A stretch of 64,000 nt of DNA from contig CAAEPH010000030.1 of the NCBI GenBank assembly GCA_900757865.1, positions 1 through 64,000 of the forward strand. The letters are read 5' to 3'. The stretch comes from an uncultured Sutterella sp. Its GTDB lineage: Bacteria; Pseudomonadota; Gammaproteobacteria; Burkholderiales; Burkholderiaceae_F. The position numbers were made by a program, and so were the translations under genes. Below are positions 18,278 through 27,234 of this stretch, one piece after another. Within the stretch, counting starts at the first letter, position 1; each line of letters opens with the position of its first letter. Below the pieces are notes generated by a model that saw only the letters and a list, made by a program, of their open reading frames with translations, made no database searches and was not told the origin of the DNA.

Positions 18278-19234
18278 TTATTCGATCTGTAAGGATTGAG
18301 CAATGTTGCGTTGTGCTTCATCGCCACGTCGATCGTACTGTGCGGTGGTCGTGACGGAAGCGTGGCCCATCATTTTTTGTACCGTCACGATGTCAACGTT
18401 CGCTGCGAGCAGTCGCGTGGCAAACGTTCGGCGTAGATCATGCGCTGTTAAAGGGGCTTGGTTCTGTAGATGGTTTTTGAGAATGTCCCCAATGCTGCGA
18501 GCGTCGAGTGGACGTTCCGTTTCGAGTCGTCCGTTTTTATAAATGCGCCCAAATAACCACCCTGCACTTTTGCCTCGGTCTTCTTGCAACCAGGCCTCCA
18601 GCGCACCTTGCACCGCGGGTGGTAAAAAGACGCGACGCTCTTTGTCGCCCTTACCCACCACACGTAAAGACCCTTCGTTTCGGTCATAGTGCTCAAGGCG
18701 AAGACCGGGGATTTCGCCGCGCCGAAGACCACAACCCAACATTAACGAGAGAATCGCTAAATCCCGTCTTCCTATCGCATCGTGTCGACTTCTGCAGTGA
18801 TTGAGTATCGATTTGCCTTCATCTTTTGAAATAGAGCGTCCTGTGGAAAGCCGGTGAAAACGCCGTTGTTTGATCGCTTGGATGCGCAACAAGGTGTCTT
18901 GATCAATAAGACGCAATTGCCATCCGGCTTTGGCCACACCTTTTAAGGCCGCTAAATAACAGTTCACGGTGTTAGCTTTTCGCCCTTCGTTTTCGAGCCG
19001 TGTCATGAGTGCCAAGACGTGTTCCGCCCGAAGGTGTCTCCAGTCACAATCGCGCAGATCAGCAAAGCCGACCATACGTGCCACGGTGTCGAGTTTACTT
19101 TTCATGGACACTCGGCTGCTCGTCGAATGTAACGATGCTAAATACGCCACGGCCGGATTTAAGCCGTCTTTGGCATCAGGCTGCTCGAGCAACATCATGG
19201 TTGGCGATGTTAAGGTGGTCAAGGTAGCAGACAT
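18278..19234 (-). CDS. Tyrosine recombinase/integrase (XerC/D-like)
   Basis: About 318 residues. An N-terminal SAM-like core-binding domain (LRAEHVLALMTRLENEGRKA, NCYLAALKGVAKAG) precedes a catalytic domain with the full set of active-site residues. These are R in LGCGLRRGEIPGL, K in VVGKGDKERRVF, HxxR in TAHDLRRTFATR, H in MGHASVTTTAQY and the nucleophilic Y of QYDRR. The start is unclear: ATG 19234 (MSATLTTL) is used here, and ATG 19276 is possible. No adjacent excisionase or phage genes occur. Because it ends up 300 bp from ypfJ, whose 3' end is duplicated around a genomic island, a role in that insertion is conceivable but unproven. Confidence 0.8.
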   Translation of the reverse strand: MSATLTTLTSPTMMLLEQPDAKDGLNPAVAYLASLHSTSSRVSMKSKLDTVARMVGFADLRDCDWRHLRAEHVLALMTRLENEGRKANTVNCYLAALKGVAKAGWQLRLIDQDTLLRIQAIKQRRFHRLSTGRSISKDEGKSILNHCRSRHDAIGRRDLAILSLMLGCGLRRGEIPGLRLEHYDRNEGSLRVVGKGDKERRVFLPPAVQGALEAWLQEDRGKSAGWLFGRIYKNGRLETERPLDARSIGDILKNHLQNQAPLTAHDLRRTFATRLLAANVDIVTVQKMMGHASVTTTAQYDRRGDEAQRNIAQSLQIE

Positions 19235-19536
19235 ATCGGTAAGGGACTTTGAAAGATTAATTCCTAGAATTAACATTCTATCGGGTTATTCTTGAAAAAG
19301 AAAGAAAAATGCTTGAATATCTCTCAATGTATTACGCAATGAAAATTACAAGGGTAAATTATTCATCGGTGATAAACCGATCGATTAGGTCGATTTGTGA
19401 GCGCCATTGTCTTGCCATCGAAATCCACGCTTTTTTGCAGATTTACGTTGTCATCAGGAGGATGGTGTCAGAAGAAAAACCGAGATCGCTATAATGGGGT
19501 GAACAAGTTTTCTTTCGATTTCCCAAAGGCTTCACT

Positions 19537-20430
19537 ATGCAATGGAAAGATCGTCCTGGCAGTCAAAACGTTGAAGACCGCCGTGGACAAAATGGTGGGT
19601 TTAATTTCCCTCGTGGGGGACGTCCGGTTCGGGTGGGCGGTATTCCTCTGCGCGGTAAAACCGGTCTGATTGTGATCATCATCGTGTTGATCGCTGGGTA
19701 CTACGGCATTGACTTAACGCCGTTGATCACCGGGGTCCCTGTGGAGACCTCATCGGTCACGCAACCCTACAACCCACCTGCTCGTACCTCCGCTCAAGAT
19801 GATGAACTCGCCAAATTCACCTCGGTGGCTTTAAAGACAACGGAAGACATTTGGTCGAAACTCTTTAAGCAGTCGGGTGCCACCTATCGTGATCCGAAGT
19901 TGGTGCTCTACTCTGGCTCCACCAATACCGCTTGTGGTTTAGGGCAATCCGCAATGGGACCCTTTTATTGTCCGTTGGATCAGAAAGTCTACATCGACTT
20001 GTCGTTTTATCGTGACATGCAGAAAAAATACGGTGGCGGTGGTGACTTCGCCTTAGGGTATGTGTTGGCCCATGAAGTGGGTCACCACGTGCAGACGCTC
20101 GAAGGCATTAGCGAAAAAGTCCAACAAGCTCAACAAAGGGCAAGCAAAAAAGAGGCGAATGCTCTGCAAGTCAAAATGGAATTACAAGCAGATTGCTACG
20201 CTGGCGTATGGGGGCATTACATTAAGAAAGCCGGCATTATGGATCCAGGTGACTTAGATGAAGCCCTCGATACCGCTACGGCTATTGGTGACGATCGACT
20301 TCAAAAAGAAGCAACAGGGAGAGTTGTCCCCGACAGTTTTACGCACGGCACGTCTGAACAACGTAAGACTTGGTTTAAACGCGGTTTTGATTCGGGTAAT
20401 CCTGGCGTTTGTAATACCTGGAAAGATTAG
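19537..20430 (+). CDS. ypfJ: YpfJ-type neutral zinc metallopeptidase
   Basis: A 297-residue protein: a short basic cytosolic head ([17 protein letters not shown]), one membrane anchor (about 43-60), then a periplasmic metallopeptidase domain. It has HEVGHH at 179-184 (the HExxH zinc site) and [14 protein letters not shown] as the third-ligand helix. This is the KPN_02809/YpfJ family, whose substrates are unknown. The start region MQWKDRxGSxNVEDRR is the strict family N-terminus. The last 84 coding bases are repeated almost exactly at 27235-27318, past the low-GC island, with only one amino-acid change (R to H). Confidence 0.9.
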   Translation: MQWKDRPGSQNVEDRRGQNGGFNFPRGGRPVRVGGIPLRGKTGLIVIIIVLIAGYYGIDLTPLITGVPVETSSVTQPYNPPARTSAQDDELAKFTSVALKTTEDIWSKLFKQSGATYRDPKLVLYSGSTNTACGLGQSAMGPFYCPLDQKVYIDLSFYRDMQKKYGGGGDFALGYVLAHEVGHHVQTLEGISEKVQQAQQRASKKEANALQVKMELQADCYAGVWGHYIKKAGIMDPGDLDEALDTATAIGDDRLQKEATGRVVPDSFTHGTSEQRKTWFKRGFDSGNPGVCNTWKD

Positions 20431-20451
20431 AGCAGCCGAAGTGGCTTTCGG
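20347..20451 (+). repeat. Left copy of duplicated ypfJ 3' end
   Basis: 105 bp covering the last 28 codons and stop of ypfJ plus ~20 bp. It matches 27235-27339 without gaps, with about 8 mismatches. The two copies bracket the low-GC toxin island. Confidence 0.85.
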
Positions 20452-20457
20452 AATTTG

Positions 20458-20481
20458 ACTTCCCGCCGTCCAGCGGGAAGT
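20458..20481 (+). terminator. Hairpin after ypfJ
   Basis: ACTTCCCGC and GCGGGAAGT form a perfect 9-bp stem with a 6-base loop, but no T run follows, so termination is uncertain. Confidence 0.45.
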
Positions 20482-21086
20482 GGAACCCGTTGAAGGCCTC
20501 TAAGAAGGCATCCAAAGGACCGTCCCTGATGATGGTTTTGGAGCGCCGTACAAAATCACGCAACTTATCAACTCCCTGCCCAGAGAATGCAGTTAGCGGT
20601 GCCTGTTTTGATTGGAATCACTTCGTCTTTTCCAACTGTCATATTCTAAATTTTCATTTTGTGTACCCTACTTTTAGTCCATCGAAGGCCATCCTGGACC
20701 AGACATAGGAATCTCAAATAAAGTAAATATTTCTCTCAGTAGTTTCGTAGGTCTTTTATAAAATGGGGTGTGACCATCCAGCGATACTCTCCTTAGTGGG
20801 ATTTTTACCTTTTCGTAGCATGTACAAATTGAAAATTTAGGGTCATATGATTGCTAGAAGAAAACTATAAACCCCAATCTCTGAATGACCCAGTTGAGAC
20901 AGGCGTTCTGTTTGACATTCGTTTCTAAATTTTCGACCGTCCCATTGAATGCAGATTTATTTTGCTCTTATTTTGAATGTTGCCAGCATCAATAATTTCA
21001 ATTATTAGCTTTTGTGATGAGCGTATTTAGATTTATGCAGACAAATTCATCAATTGGAATAGAATTATATCAGAGTACTTTATATT
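20482..21086. other. Left flank of island, remnants only
   Basis: About 600 bp without an intact gene. On the minus strand near 20450-20590 an open stretch reads GVDKLRDFVRRSKTIIRDGP and LDAFLEAFNGFHFPLDGG. It looks like the end of a truncated protein I do not recognise. GC content drops sharply after about 20600. Confidence 0.35.
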
Positions 21087-21668
21087 TTAGTCTTCAAACT
21101 TTTTATAAAATATATCATCAGATAATCTTCGATATTCAGGACTGTCTGTTAAATAAACGGCTTTTTCAATAAATAATAGGGTATCCTGTGAGAATATAGA
21201 TTCTATTCTTACTAAGTCAGTATCTAAGAATATTTGATATGAAAAGGGCTCATCCCAAAGAGGAATCAATCTAGCATTGCTTGTCATATCTACCAAGCAA
21301 AAATAGCACAGTTCCTTAGACATTGCTCTCGAAAATAATTTAACTTTTTCTATGTCAAGAACTTTATAATTTTCAACATCATTTTTTGCAAGTATATTGC
21401 TAATGTTTACGATCTCATCTATTATATCTTTGCCTAGAGTTTTAAGATTATTTAATTTTTCTCTGTTGAATAAACCATACTTTTCAATGCAAAAAGTATA
21501 ATCCAGTGAGTTAAACTTATTAAAATATGAATAAAAGTTAACGTATAATTTTTCTACAAGGTCTTCCCATATCAAGTAATCGCCAATGTCATCTTTTGTA
21601 ATATCGTAAAAGCTGTCCCATTTATATTCTTTACCTAATGGTCTATTAAATAAATATTGCTCAATCAT
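21087..21668 (-). CDS. Putative immunity/partner protein 2 of toxin module A
   Basis: 193 residues, A/T-rich, cytosolic. I do not recognise a named family. It is clearly homologous to 23740-24321 and 26056-26631: all begin with a YYF/YLF-R-L-xEW/YxWDxxxD pattern, then YLIWEDLVEKLYVNFYSYF (YFYWENIVTSLYLEFYNFF in module B), and later share LCYFCLVDMTSNARL. Each copy follows a CdiA-like toxin tail, the place where cdiI immunity genes sit, so an immunity role is inferred. The start ATG 21668 aligns with the paralogues, and the gene overlaps nothing functional upstream. This is the last gene of module A and appears intact. Confidence 0.6.
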   Translation of the reverse strand: MIEQYLFNRPLGKEYKWDSFYDITKDDIGDYLIWEDLVEKLYVNFYSYFNKFNSLDYTFCIEKYGLFNREKLNNLKTLGKDIIDEIVNISNILAKNDVENYKVLDIEKVKLFSRAMSKELCYFCLVDMTSNARLIPLWDEPFSYQIFLDTDLVRIESIFSQDTLLFIEKAVYLTDSPEYRRLSDDIFYKKFED

Positions 21669-21673
21669 TTGAA

Positions 21674-22137
21674 TCACCAAACTAATTCTTTATAATAATT
21701 TCGAGGTGCGATTAGAGAATTTTGATACTTCCCATAAAAAACATAACACCGTTCTTGTCGATGAAAGATTTTCCGAAAATAGAAACCCGAATATAAACAG
21801 ACATGAATCTTGCCGATTTGGTTAGTAGTAGTTAAATATGCTCCCGAACCAATCGCCATTACTTTAAAGTCTATGTATCCTAATAGAGCGAATTTTAATA
21901 TATCCAATATTTCTTTTCTAGAATAGTCAAGTTTATTCATCGATTTCCAATATTCACAAGATTTTAATGTCTTTGCTTTCGTCAAAAATGGGTTCAATCT
22001 GTTTTAATATTAAAAACATAGGTTTTCCTTTCTGTTTTAATTTCATCCATAAAATAAAAGCAATCGAACCATGGCATTAAATAATCAACACCTATCTCTA
22101 CTTCGACCTCGTTTAAATATATATCGTAATAATTCAT
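21674..22137 (-). pseudogene. Putative immunity/partner protein 1 of module A, frameshifted
   Basis: From ATG 22137 the frame reads MNYYDIYLNEVEVEIG, VDYLMPWFDCFYFMDEI and stops at about 21999. The remainder continues in another frame (LNPFLTKAKTLKSCEYW, LDYSRKEILDILKFALLGY) to the end NYYKELVW at 21674. Module B has the same protein in one piece (24328-24801: MQYFDIYIKDNK, WFDYFYFRKNF, ending YYRPFVW), which shows the shift is real relative to its paralogue. Total length is 464 bp, two bases short of a multiple of three plus one codon. A loss-of-function copy or a sequencing error are both possible. Confidence 0.65.
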
Positions 22138-22142
22138 TTGTA

Positions 22143-23290
22143 TTATTTAGAGACTTTGTTTAAGTAAATATCGTAACTTCCGGACATAAGATTCCTTTTT
22201 AGATCTTCAAGATTTTCATACCCCTTAAAAGCATCAAGATGATGATAAGAGTCGCTTATTACTAGATATTTCGGGTTTCCTCTCTTATTGTAGGATGCAT
22301 TGATTCTTTTATTTCTCTTTGTGACTATTTGTATCTCATTGTAGTTTAATATAGATAAAACATTGCGTAATATATTATTAGGTATTAAGTTTGTCCCTGA
22401 TGGTTTATTGATATCAACATTTTATAATTCATTATTATTTTTCAGTAATTTCTCTATATTGTCTTGAATATTACTTGGAATATTTGGGTTGCGTTTAACA
22501 ATTGATAGCTTTGGTACTTTAATGTTGATAGCAGTTACTAGATCAAGTACAGCCAAGGCATCATCAAGGTTTAACTCTCCATCAGTTAGCTTAGTAAGGT
22601 CATCAGCGAGACTAAGCCCTTCATCAATCACCATTCGAGCAATATCGACTGAACGAAGTTTGCCAACCTTCTTGTAATAACGATAGATCTTGTAGGTGAT
22701 TCGACCTATAGAAATAAAAAGTCGCAGACTGTTATTGTCACTAGTGTTCTTTCCAACCACGCTACCGATTTGAGCATTAAGTACCGCACCCCCATCACCC
22801 GTCGCCATCACCATACCCGCGATGGCTCCAGTTAAGGAAGAGATCTCGAGTTTCGCCTCTTCTGGCAACAATGCTGGATCAAATTCACCCTTTTCATTGA
22901 TTGCAGTGACCCCATCGTTATACATTTCGGCTAATACCGCACTCGCTTTTTCAGCGGCTACTGCGGCACTACCTCCAGCCAGAGGATTGGCTCCATTGAC
23001 GTACGCCATCGCCGCCCCAACCACGAAGTGGCCCATCGCTTGCTCAAAGGTTCAGGATCTTCTCCATGGGCAAACGCGTCTCCTACCAACTTGCTTGCAT
23101 AGGGGGCGACGGTGTTCACTGTGACTTGGCTTACAGATTGTCCAGCTAGGACACTCGTTACCAAAGTCGTCGTGGCTTGCGTCAAGCGGGCCTTATCACC
23201 CCCAATACCCCATCGTCTCGTTTCAATCAGGGCTTGACGATAAGAAGCGTCGGTCATCTCCAATTGGAGTGCCTTATCGTTTTCGGAGAG
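22143..23290 (-). pseudogene. CdiA/filamentous-haemagglutinin C-terminal fragment with toxin tail (module A)
   Basis: Reading leftward, ETRRWGIGGDKARLTQATTT, then LAGQSVSQVTVNTVAPYASK and GHFVVGAAMAYVNGANPLAG match the stretch ahead of the VENN motif in CdiA proteins. A helical pre-toxin part follows (DGELNLDDALAVLDLV), then the tail NPKYLVISDSYHHLDAFKGY ... GSYDIYLNKVSK. The frame is broken twice: a shift near 23040 (PEPxxxQAMGHF) and an in-frame TAA at 22422-22424. No signal peptide, TPS domain or haemagglutinin repeats are present, so it is an orphan C-terminus, not a full cdiA. Its two partner genes follow directly. Toxin activity of the tail is not recognisable; the HHLDAFKG block is the strongest conserved patch. 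Confidence 0.7.
22540..22740. repeat. Conserved pre-toxin block, copy in module A
   Basis: About 200 bp nearly identical to 25201-25401 in module B (mostly silent differences), coding for RLFISIGRITYKIYRYYKK through LADDLTKLTDGELNLDDALA. Sequence on either side diverges quickly, so the block could serve as a recombination handle for swapping toxin tails. Confidence 0.75.
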
Positions 23291-23355
23291 CGCTTGACTA
23301 CTACGGTGACGTGCCCGTGGAAGACGTGGTGATCGAAAAGGCTGAAATCATCTGA
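23265..23355 (+). other. Possible tail of an unrelated plus-strand gene
   Basis: A plus-strand frame reads FRRALDYYGDVPVEDVVIEK, then AEII and stop, followed 75 bp later by a good plus-strand terminator (23429). It has protein-like composition but no start and no recognised family. It could be the last ~25 codons of a gene cut off when the toxin fragment was joined here. The minus frame is also open. Confidence 0.3.
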
Positions 23356-23428
23356 GCTCTTTCTAGCCCTAAAAAATTAAGACAAAATCCGCTCTCGCAA
23401 ACACTTTAATTGCGGAAATACCTCTAGA

Positions 23429-23462
23429 GCCCCGCTGTCCAAAAGCTAGCGGGGTTTCTTTT
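23429..23462 (+). terminator. Rho-independent terminator
   Basis: The stem GCCCCGCT/AGCGGGGT is followed by TTCTTTT. It has no intact plus-strand gene in front of it, which supports loss of a gene here. The rest of 23356-23739 is A/T-rich and empty. Confidence 0.7.
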
Positions 23463-23739
23463 ATTCATTGAGGTTTTATTAAACATTCCTATCAAATCTC
23501 CGTTTATTAAATTATGATTTAGGGAATAGCACTGAATTAGATGGAAAATCGCTTAAGTAATTCAATAACTCTTCTAAATTGTGCATTACACTTCAAGATT
23601 ACCTTCCTTCAGTTCTGAATCATTCAACACATAAATAATAGCTTTAATTTAAATCTCCCATTTCAACGATTAATAATTGCTTTTATTTTGTATTTTTGTT
23701 TTAATTTTAAAAAGATATTTGATAAGAAGGATGATGTTT

Positions 23740-24321
23740 TTATCCATTAAATAAATGATTTGATAGTTCATACTCCATATCATCTTCTTCCTTAGAGAAT
23801 GGTTGATTATTGAGATAGCAGTATAATGCATCCTTTTTAGAAAAGATAGTATTTATATCTAAATTTAAATCATCAACAACAAATATATAACTTAAGAAAT
23901 CAGAATTAAAAGGATATAATCTAGAATTTGATTTCATATCTACTAGACCAAAATAGCATAAACCTCTAGCCGAGCATTTTGATAAGAATATTACATCTTC
24001 ACCACTAAGAAGTTTTTTTTGTTTAGATAAAGTAGTTATCTTATCTATATCATCTTGAATCTCGTTGAGAGATATTATATTTAACTTGGATACATTTGCG
24101 TATTCTCTATCAAGATACTTTTTGAATCTATATCTTATATTCAAAGAGACTGTATGTTCAATCAGACCATTTTTATCAAAAAAATTGTAGAACTCAAGAT
24201 ACAGACTCGTTACTATATTTTCCCAATAAAAATATTCTTGCGCATTAGTAATCTTTAGATCAAAAAAAGATTCCCAATCCCATTCCCTACTTAACGGACG
24301 ATGAAAATAATACTCTTTCAC
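23740..24321 (-). CDS. Putative immunity/partner protein 2 of module B
   Basis: 193 residues, intact, very A/T-rich. It starts MKEYYFHRPLSREWDWESFF and has YFYWENIVTSLYLEFYNFF and RGLCYFGLVDMKSNSRLYPF, shared with 21087-21668 and 26056-26631. No known domain is recognised, and no signal peptide or membrane segment is visible, so it should be cytosolic. It follows partner protein 1 by 6 bp and the toxin tail of module B, so the three form an operon. Conservation of the pair with each toxin tail suggests two immunity proteins, or one immunity protein and one accessory. Confidence 0.65.
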   Translation of the reverse strand: MKEYYFHRPLSREWDWESFFDLKITNAQEYFYWENIVTSLYLEFYNFFDKNGLIEHTVSLNIRYRFKKYLDREYANVSKLNIISLNEIQDDIDKITTLSKQKKLLSGEDVIFLSKCSARGLCYFGLVDMKSNSRLYPFNSDFLSYIFVVDDLNLDINTIFSKKDALYCYLNNQPFSKEEDDMEYELSNHLFNG

Positions 24322-24327
24322 ATCAAA

Positions 24328-24801
24328 TCACCACACAAAAGGTCTATAGTAGCTAGTACCCTTAACCACTACATCTAACTTACTACTATAAAATACTTCA
24401 CACCCATCAAATTTCTCTAAAATCGACCTTAAATAAAAATCGTGTCTCAGAATTATGTGATACCTTCCTTTTTGTTCAGTAGTAAACAAACAGTTCCCTG
24501 TTTCAATAGAAATATATTTAAAAAACACAAAACCACTTAATGACATTTTTAGTATATTTAATATTTGATGCTTATTTAGATTTAATCTTTTATTATATTC
24601 CAATAAAGTAAAGAAATCATGATATTCCTTTCCTATTCTTGCACACTTACTTGATAAGACTTGTTTGAGGCCATAATGGAATATCTCCGTGTTTATCCCA
24701 TTAAAGTTCTTTCTAAAATAGAAATAATCAAACCATCGTATTAAGAATAAACTACCCTCTACGATTTTGTTGTCCTTAATATAGATATCAAAGTATTGCA
24801 T
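24328..24801 (-). CDS. Putative immunity/partner protein 1 of module B
   Basis: 157 residues, intact: MQYFDIYIKDNKIVEGSLFL, WFDYFYFRKNFNG, HQILNILKMSLSGFVFFKYI and the C-terminal YYRPFVW. The homologues in module A (21674-22137) and module C (25554-26050) are both frameshifted. Only 1 bp separates it from the stop of the toxin tail, the tight spacing expected of a cdiI-type immunity gene. No named family is recognised and no export signal is present. This is the only intact copy of protein 1, so module B is the one most likely to be protective today. Confidence 0.65.
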   Translation of the reverse strand: MQYFDIYIKDNKIVEGSLFLIRWFDYFYFRKNFNGINTEIFHYGLKQVLSSKCARIGKEYHDFFTLLEYNKRLNLNKHQILNILKMSLSGFVFFKYISIETGNCLFTTEQKGRYHIILRHDFYLRSILEKFDGCEVFYSSKLDVVVKGTSYYRPFVW

Positions 24802-24802
24802 A

Positions 24803-25550
24803 TTATTTACTAACTTTATTCATGAACAAGTCGTAACTTCCGTTTCTTTTATCAAGTTTTATATCTCTTATACTATCAAAACCTTTAAACGCATCTAAAT
24901 GATGATAGCTATTGCTAATTAAAACGTATTTTGGGTTACCTCCTTTTTTATAATACACTTGAACACTTTTCCCTCCCCATGTTACTGTTTGGGATTTAGC
25001 ATAACCTATAATTTCCAGTACGTTTTCACATACATATCTTGGAATTTGTCTTGTAGATTTTGGAGTATCTATATCTATATTTTTCGGCAATATTTCTTTA
25101 TCAATAATTACCTTGATTTTTTTATTAATCGCTGACGGTAAAGCTGGGTTTTCTTTAACAATCGAGAGAATTGGACCTTTTATCTTAATTCCTACTACTA
25201 AATCAAGTACAGCCAAAGCATCATCAAGATTTAACTCTCCATCAGTAAGCTTAGTAAGATCATCAGCGAGACTAAGCCCTTCATCAATCACCATTCGGGC
25301 AATATCGACTGAACGAAGTTTGCCAACCTTCTTGTAGTAACGATAGATCTTGTAGGTGATCCGACCTATAGAAATAAAAAGTCGTAGATTGTTGTTGTCG
25401 CTAGCGTTTTTACCAGTGACACTCCATATTTTCGCATTTAACGTAGCTCCAGCCTGACTTTGACTATCATCATGCCAGCTATAGCACTGGTTAATAACGA
25501 TATTTCATGGTTAACCTCTTCAAGGAGCAATGCGGGAGCAAATGATAACT
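24803..25550 (-). pseudogene. CdiA-CT-like toxin tail, module B
   Basis: The module starts abruptly right after the remnant of module C, with FAPALLLEEVNHEISLLTSA, a degraded version of the FDPALLPEEAKLEISSLTGA stretch in module A. A frameshift near 25470 follows, then an unbroken frame: RLFISIGRITYKIYRYYKK, DGELNLDDALAVLDLV, and the tail VYYKKGGNPKYVLISNSYHHL ... GSYDLFMNKVSK. The tail is about 130 residues and intact, but the module lacks any start of its own (GTG at 25294 is the only nearby one) and any secretion region. It looks like a stored, silent toxin end that recombination could restore to a complete cdiA. Confidence 0.65.
25201..25401. repeat. Conserved pre-toxin block, copy in module B
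   Basis: Partner of 22540-22740. High nucleotide identity over ~200 bp contrasts with the strongly diverged toxin tails and partner genes around it. Confidence 0.75.
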
Positions 25551-25553
25551 TTT

Positions 25554-26050
25554 TCACCAAACAAAGGGTTTAAAATAATTATTAGGATATGGAGATCCTA
25601 ATGGATGATTAAAATCTTTTGCGTAAAAAATTTGAAAGCTATTATTATTAAAAAAATTGCTTAAAGTGTGTAGAAGAGTTTAGGCATAATTTATAACCAT
25701 TATTAAAGTCCTTTTTCAAGAATATACCCTGTAGCAAGTTACCAACATAAAGTGTACAATTACCTAATAACGTTCCTTCTAGGATAGTAATTATTTCAGA
25801 ATCTGTATAAACTTTACTATACCGTTTACTTATTTGAAATAGTTGGTGCAAGTTGAAATTAATTCTCATGTTGTATTTGTGGTTGCTTAACCAGGATTCG
25901 GTTATTGTGAAAAATAATCCAGACGAAAAATCTTTTTTCCCTTGCTGGTTACTATATACGAAATCAACGAAATACTTTAAGAATATATAACATTCATTTA
26001 ATTTTTTTCGTTTATATCATTATATGTAACGCCAATTGGGTACATATAAT
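25554..26050 (-). pseudogene. Partner protein 1 homologue of module C, decayed
   Basis: Pieces in more than one frame align with protein 1 of modules A and B: IFLKYFVDFVYSNQQGKKDF, SEIITILEGTLLGNCTLYVG, then after a stop at 25648 SFQIFYAKDFNHPLGSPYP and the end NNYFKPFVW, the conserved terminus. At least two frame disruptions are present, so no protein is made. It lies after protein 2 here, whereas in modules A and B protein 1 comes first, so gene order was changed in module C. Confidence 0.6.
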
Positions 26051-26055
26051 AATAT

Positions 26056-26631
26056 CTATAGAAAATACTTTCCACTTTCACCTCCTTTGATTAAGATATC
26101 ATCTAATGAATAGATCTCTTGTCCACTTACTTTAATTAGATGTTTAGTTATTGATGTTGAAAAGATTTCATCTAACCCTATGATTTCTTCATCAATATCA
26201 AGTTCATACATGAAGCTATCAGCATTAGGAAGATCAAAATATCTAATATTTGTATTTAGATCTATTAGTTGTAAATGACATAAACCTCTACCAGTGTTTC
26301 TTGCAAGAATTGCTATATCATCAATGGTTAGATGAATAGTTTCTTCATTATATATTCTAAGTAAATTAGCATAATCATTCATTACATCTTTTTTAAGACT
26401 ATCTATCAATTTATTGATAAGTCTGTTGTTAATACCCTGAACTGTGAGGTTTAATTTAAGATCACCATGAGTAGTGAAGTATTTAAAGAAGTCAGTAAAG
26501 GAAGTTTGTGCAAGATTTTCCCAATATAAATATTCTTCAATTTCTTCATTCTTGACATCCCATAAGAGATCCCACTTCCATGGCCAAATATCATTAATTA
26601 CCTGGCGAGTAAAATAATATTCTGCTATCAT
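26056..26631 (-). CDS. Putative immunity/partner protein 2 of module C
   Basis: 191 residues, intact, A/T-rich. MIAEYYFTRQVIND, PWKWDLLWDVKNEEIEEYLYW and GRGLCHLQLIDLNTNIRYFD align with protein 2 of modules A and B. Spacing to the upstream toxin remnant (stop at 26639) is 7 bp. The toxin and protein 1 of this module are broken, so an intact immunity-type gene stays behind. That fits an 'immunity memory' that protects against neighbours still making the matching toxin. Function is inferred only from position. Confidence 0.6.
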   Translation of the reverse strand: MIAEYYFTRQVINDIWPWKWDLLWDVKNEEIEEYLYWENLAQTSFTDFFKYFTTHGDLKLNLTVQGINNRLINKLIDSLKKDVMNDYANLLRIYNEETIHLTIDDIAILARNTGRGLCHLQLIDLNTNIRYFDLPNADSFMYELDIDEEIIGLDEIFSTSITKHLIKVSGQEIYSLDDILIKGGESGKYFL

Positions 26632-26638
26632 TTTGCAT

Positions 26639-27112
26639 TTATTTCTGAACTTTATTTAGCATGATTTCATAACTACCAACCCGTTTATTCCTTCTATTAT
26701 TTAATATATCATATAAACTATCGTATCCTTTGAATATTTCAAGATGATGCGAAGAATCGCTGACCTCTAAACATTTTGGTGTTCCTTTTTTTGTTATAAT
26801 TTATCGGTTTCCCATTGCGACCTTTTCGGAGATATTTATAATTATGTATTGATGCAATTTCATCGGTAGTTTAGTTATCTAATACAAGTATGTCCGACGG
26901 CTTCAATAATAATCCTTTTTTATTTAGTTTATTATTTATATTTGTTAGAATATCTATTTGATATTTTAACAACTTATTGTTATACACAATTGCATTAAAT
27001 ATTGTTTTACAAAATTTTGCATCTAAACCAGTAATAAGATCCATTAAAGCTAATGCATCATTTAACTCTCCATCGGGGTCTAATTGGTCGATGGTAAATG
27101 TTATCTAAAGTC
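26639..27112 (-). pseudogene. CdiA-CT-like toxin tail, module C, decayed
   Basis: DPDGELNDALALMDLITGLD matches the pre-toxin block of the other modules, ahead of a diverged helical stretch ending PSDILVLDN and a stop. The tail resumes in another frame as TKKGTPKCLEVSDSSHHLEI, FKGYDSLYDILNNRRNKR, and GSYEIMLNKVQK with stop at 26639. At least two disruptions make it non-functional. The HH(L)-x-FKGY and GSY-x3-LNKV patches confirm it belongs to the same toxin family as modules A and B. Confidence 0.6.
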
Positions 27113-27234
27113 TTAAGTCACAACCATATGGCCAAGGTATTAAATCTTTCGATGAGTCCCCTTAGTCCTTATATATTCATATCACTAAGAAATGTAGGCA
27201 CTACATGAGTTCTTCTTTTATGAGCAAAACTTAA

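Noticed and set aside
18278..19234. Integrase as the proven driver of the toxin island
   Set aside because: It lies outside the duplicated ypfJ ends, so the classical integrase-inside-element layout is not met; kept only as a possibility.
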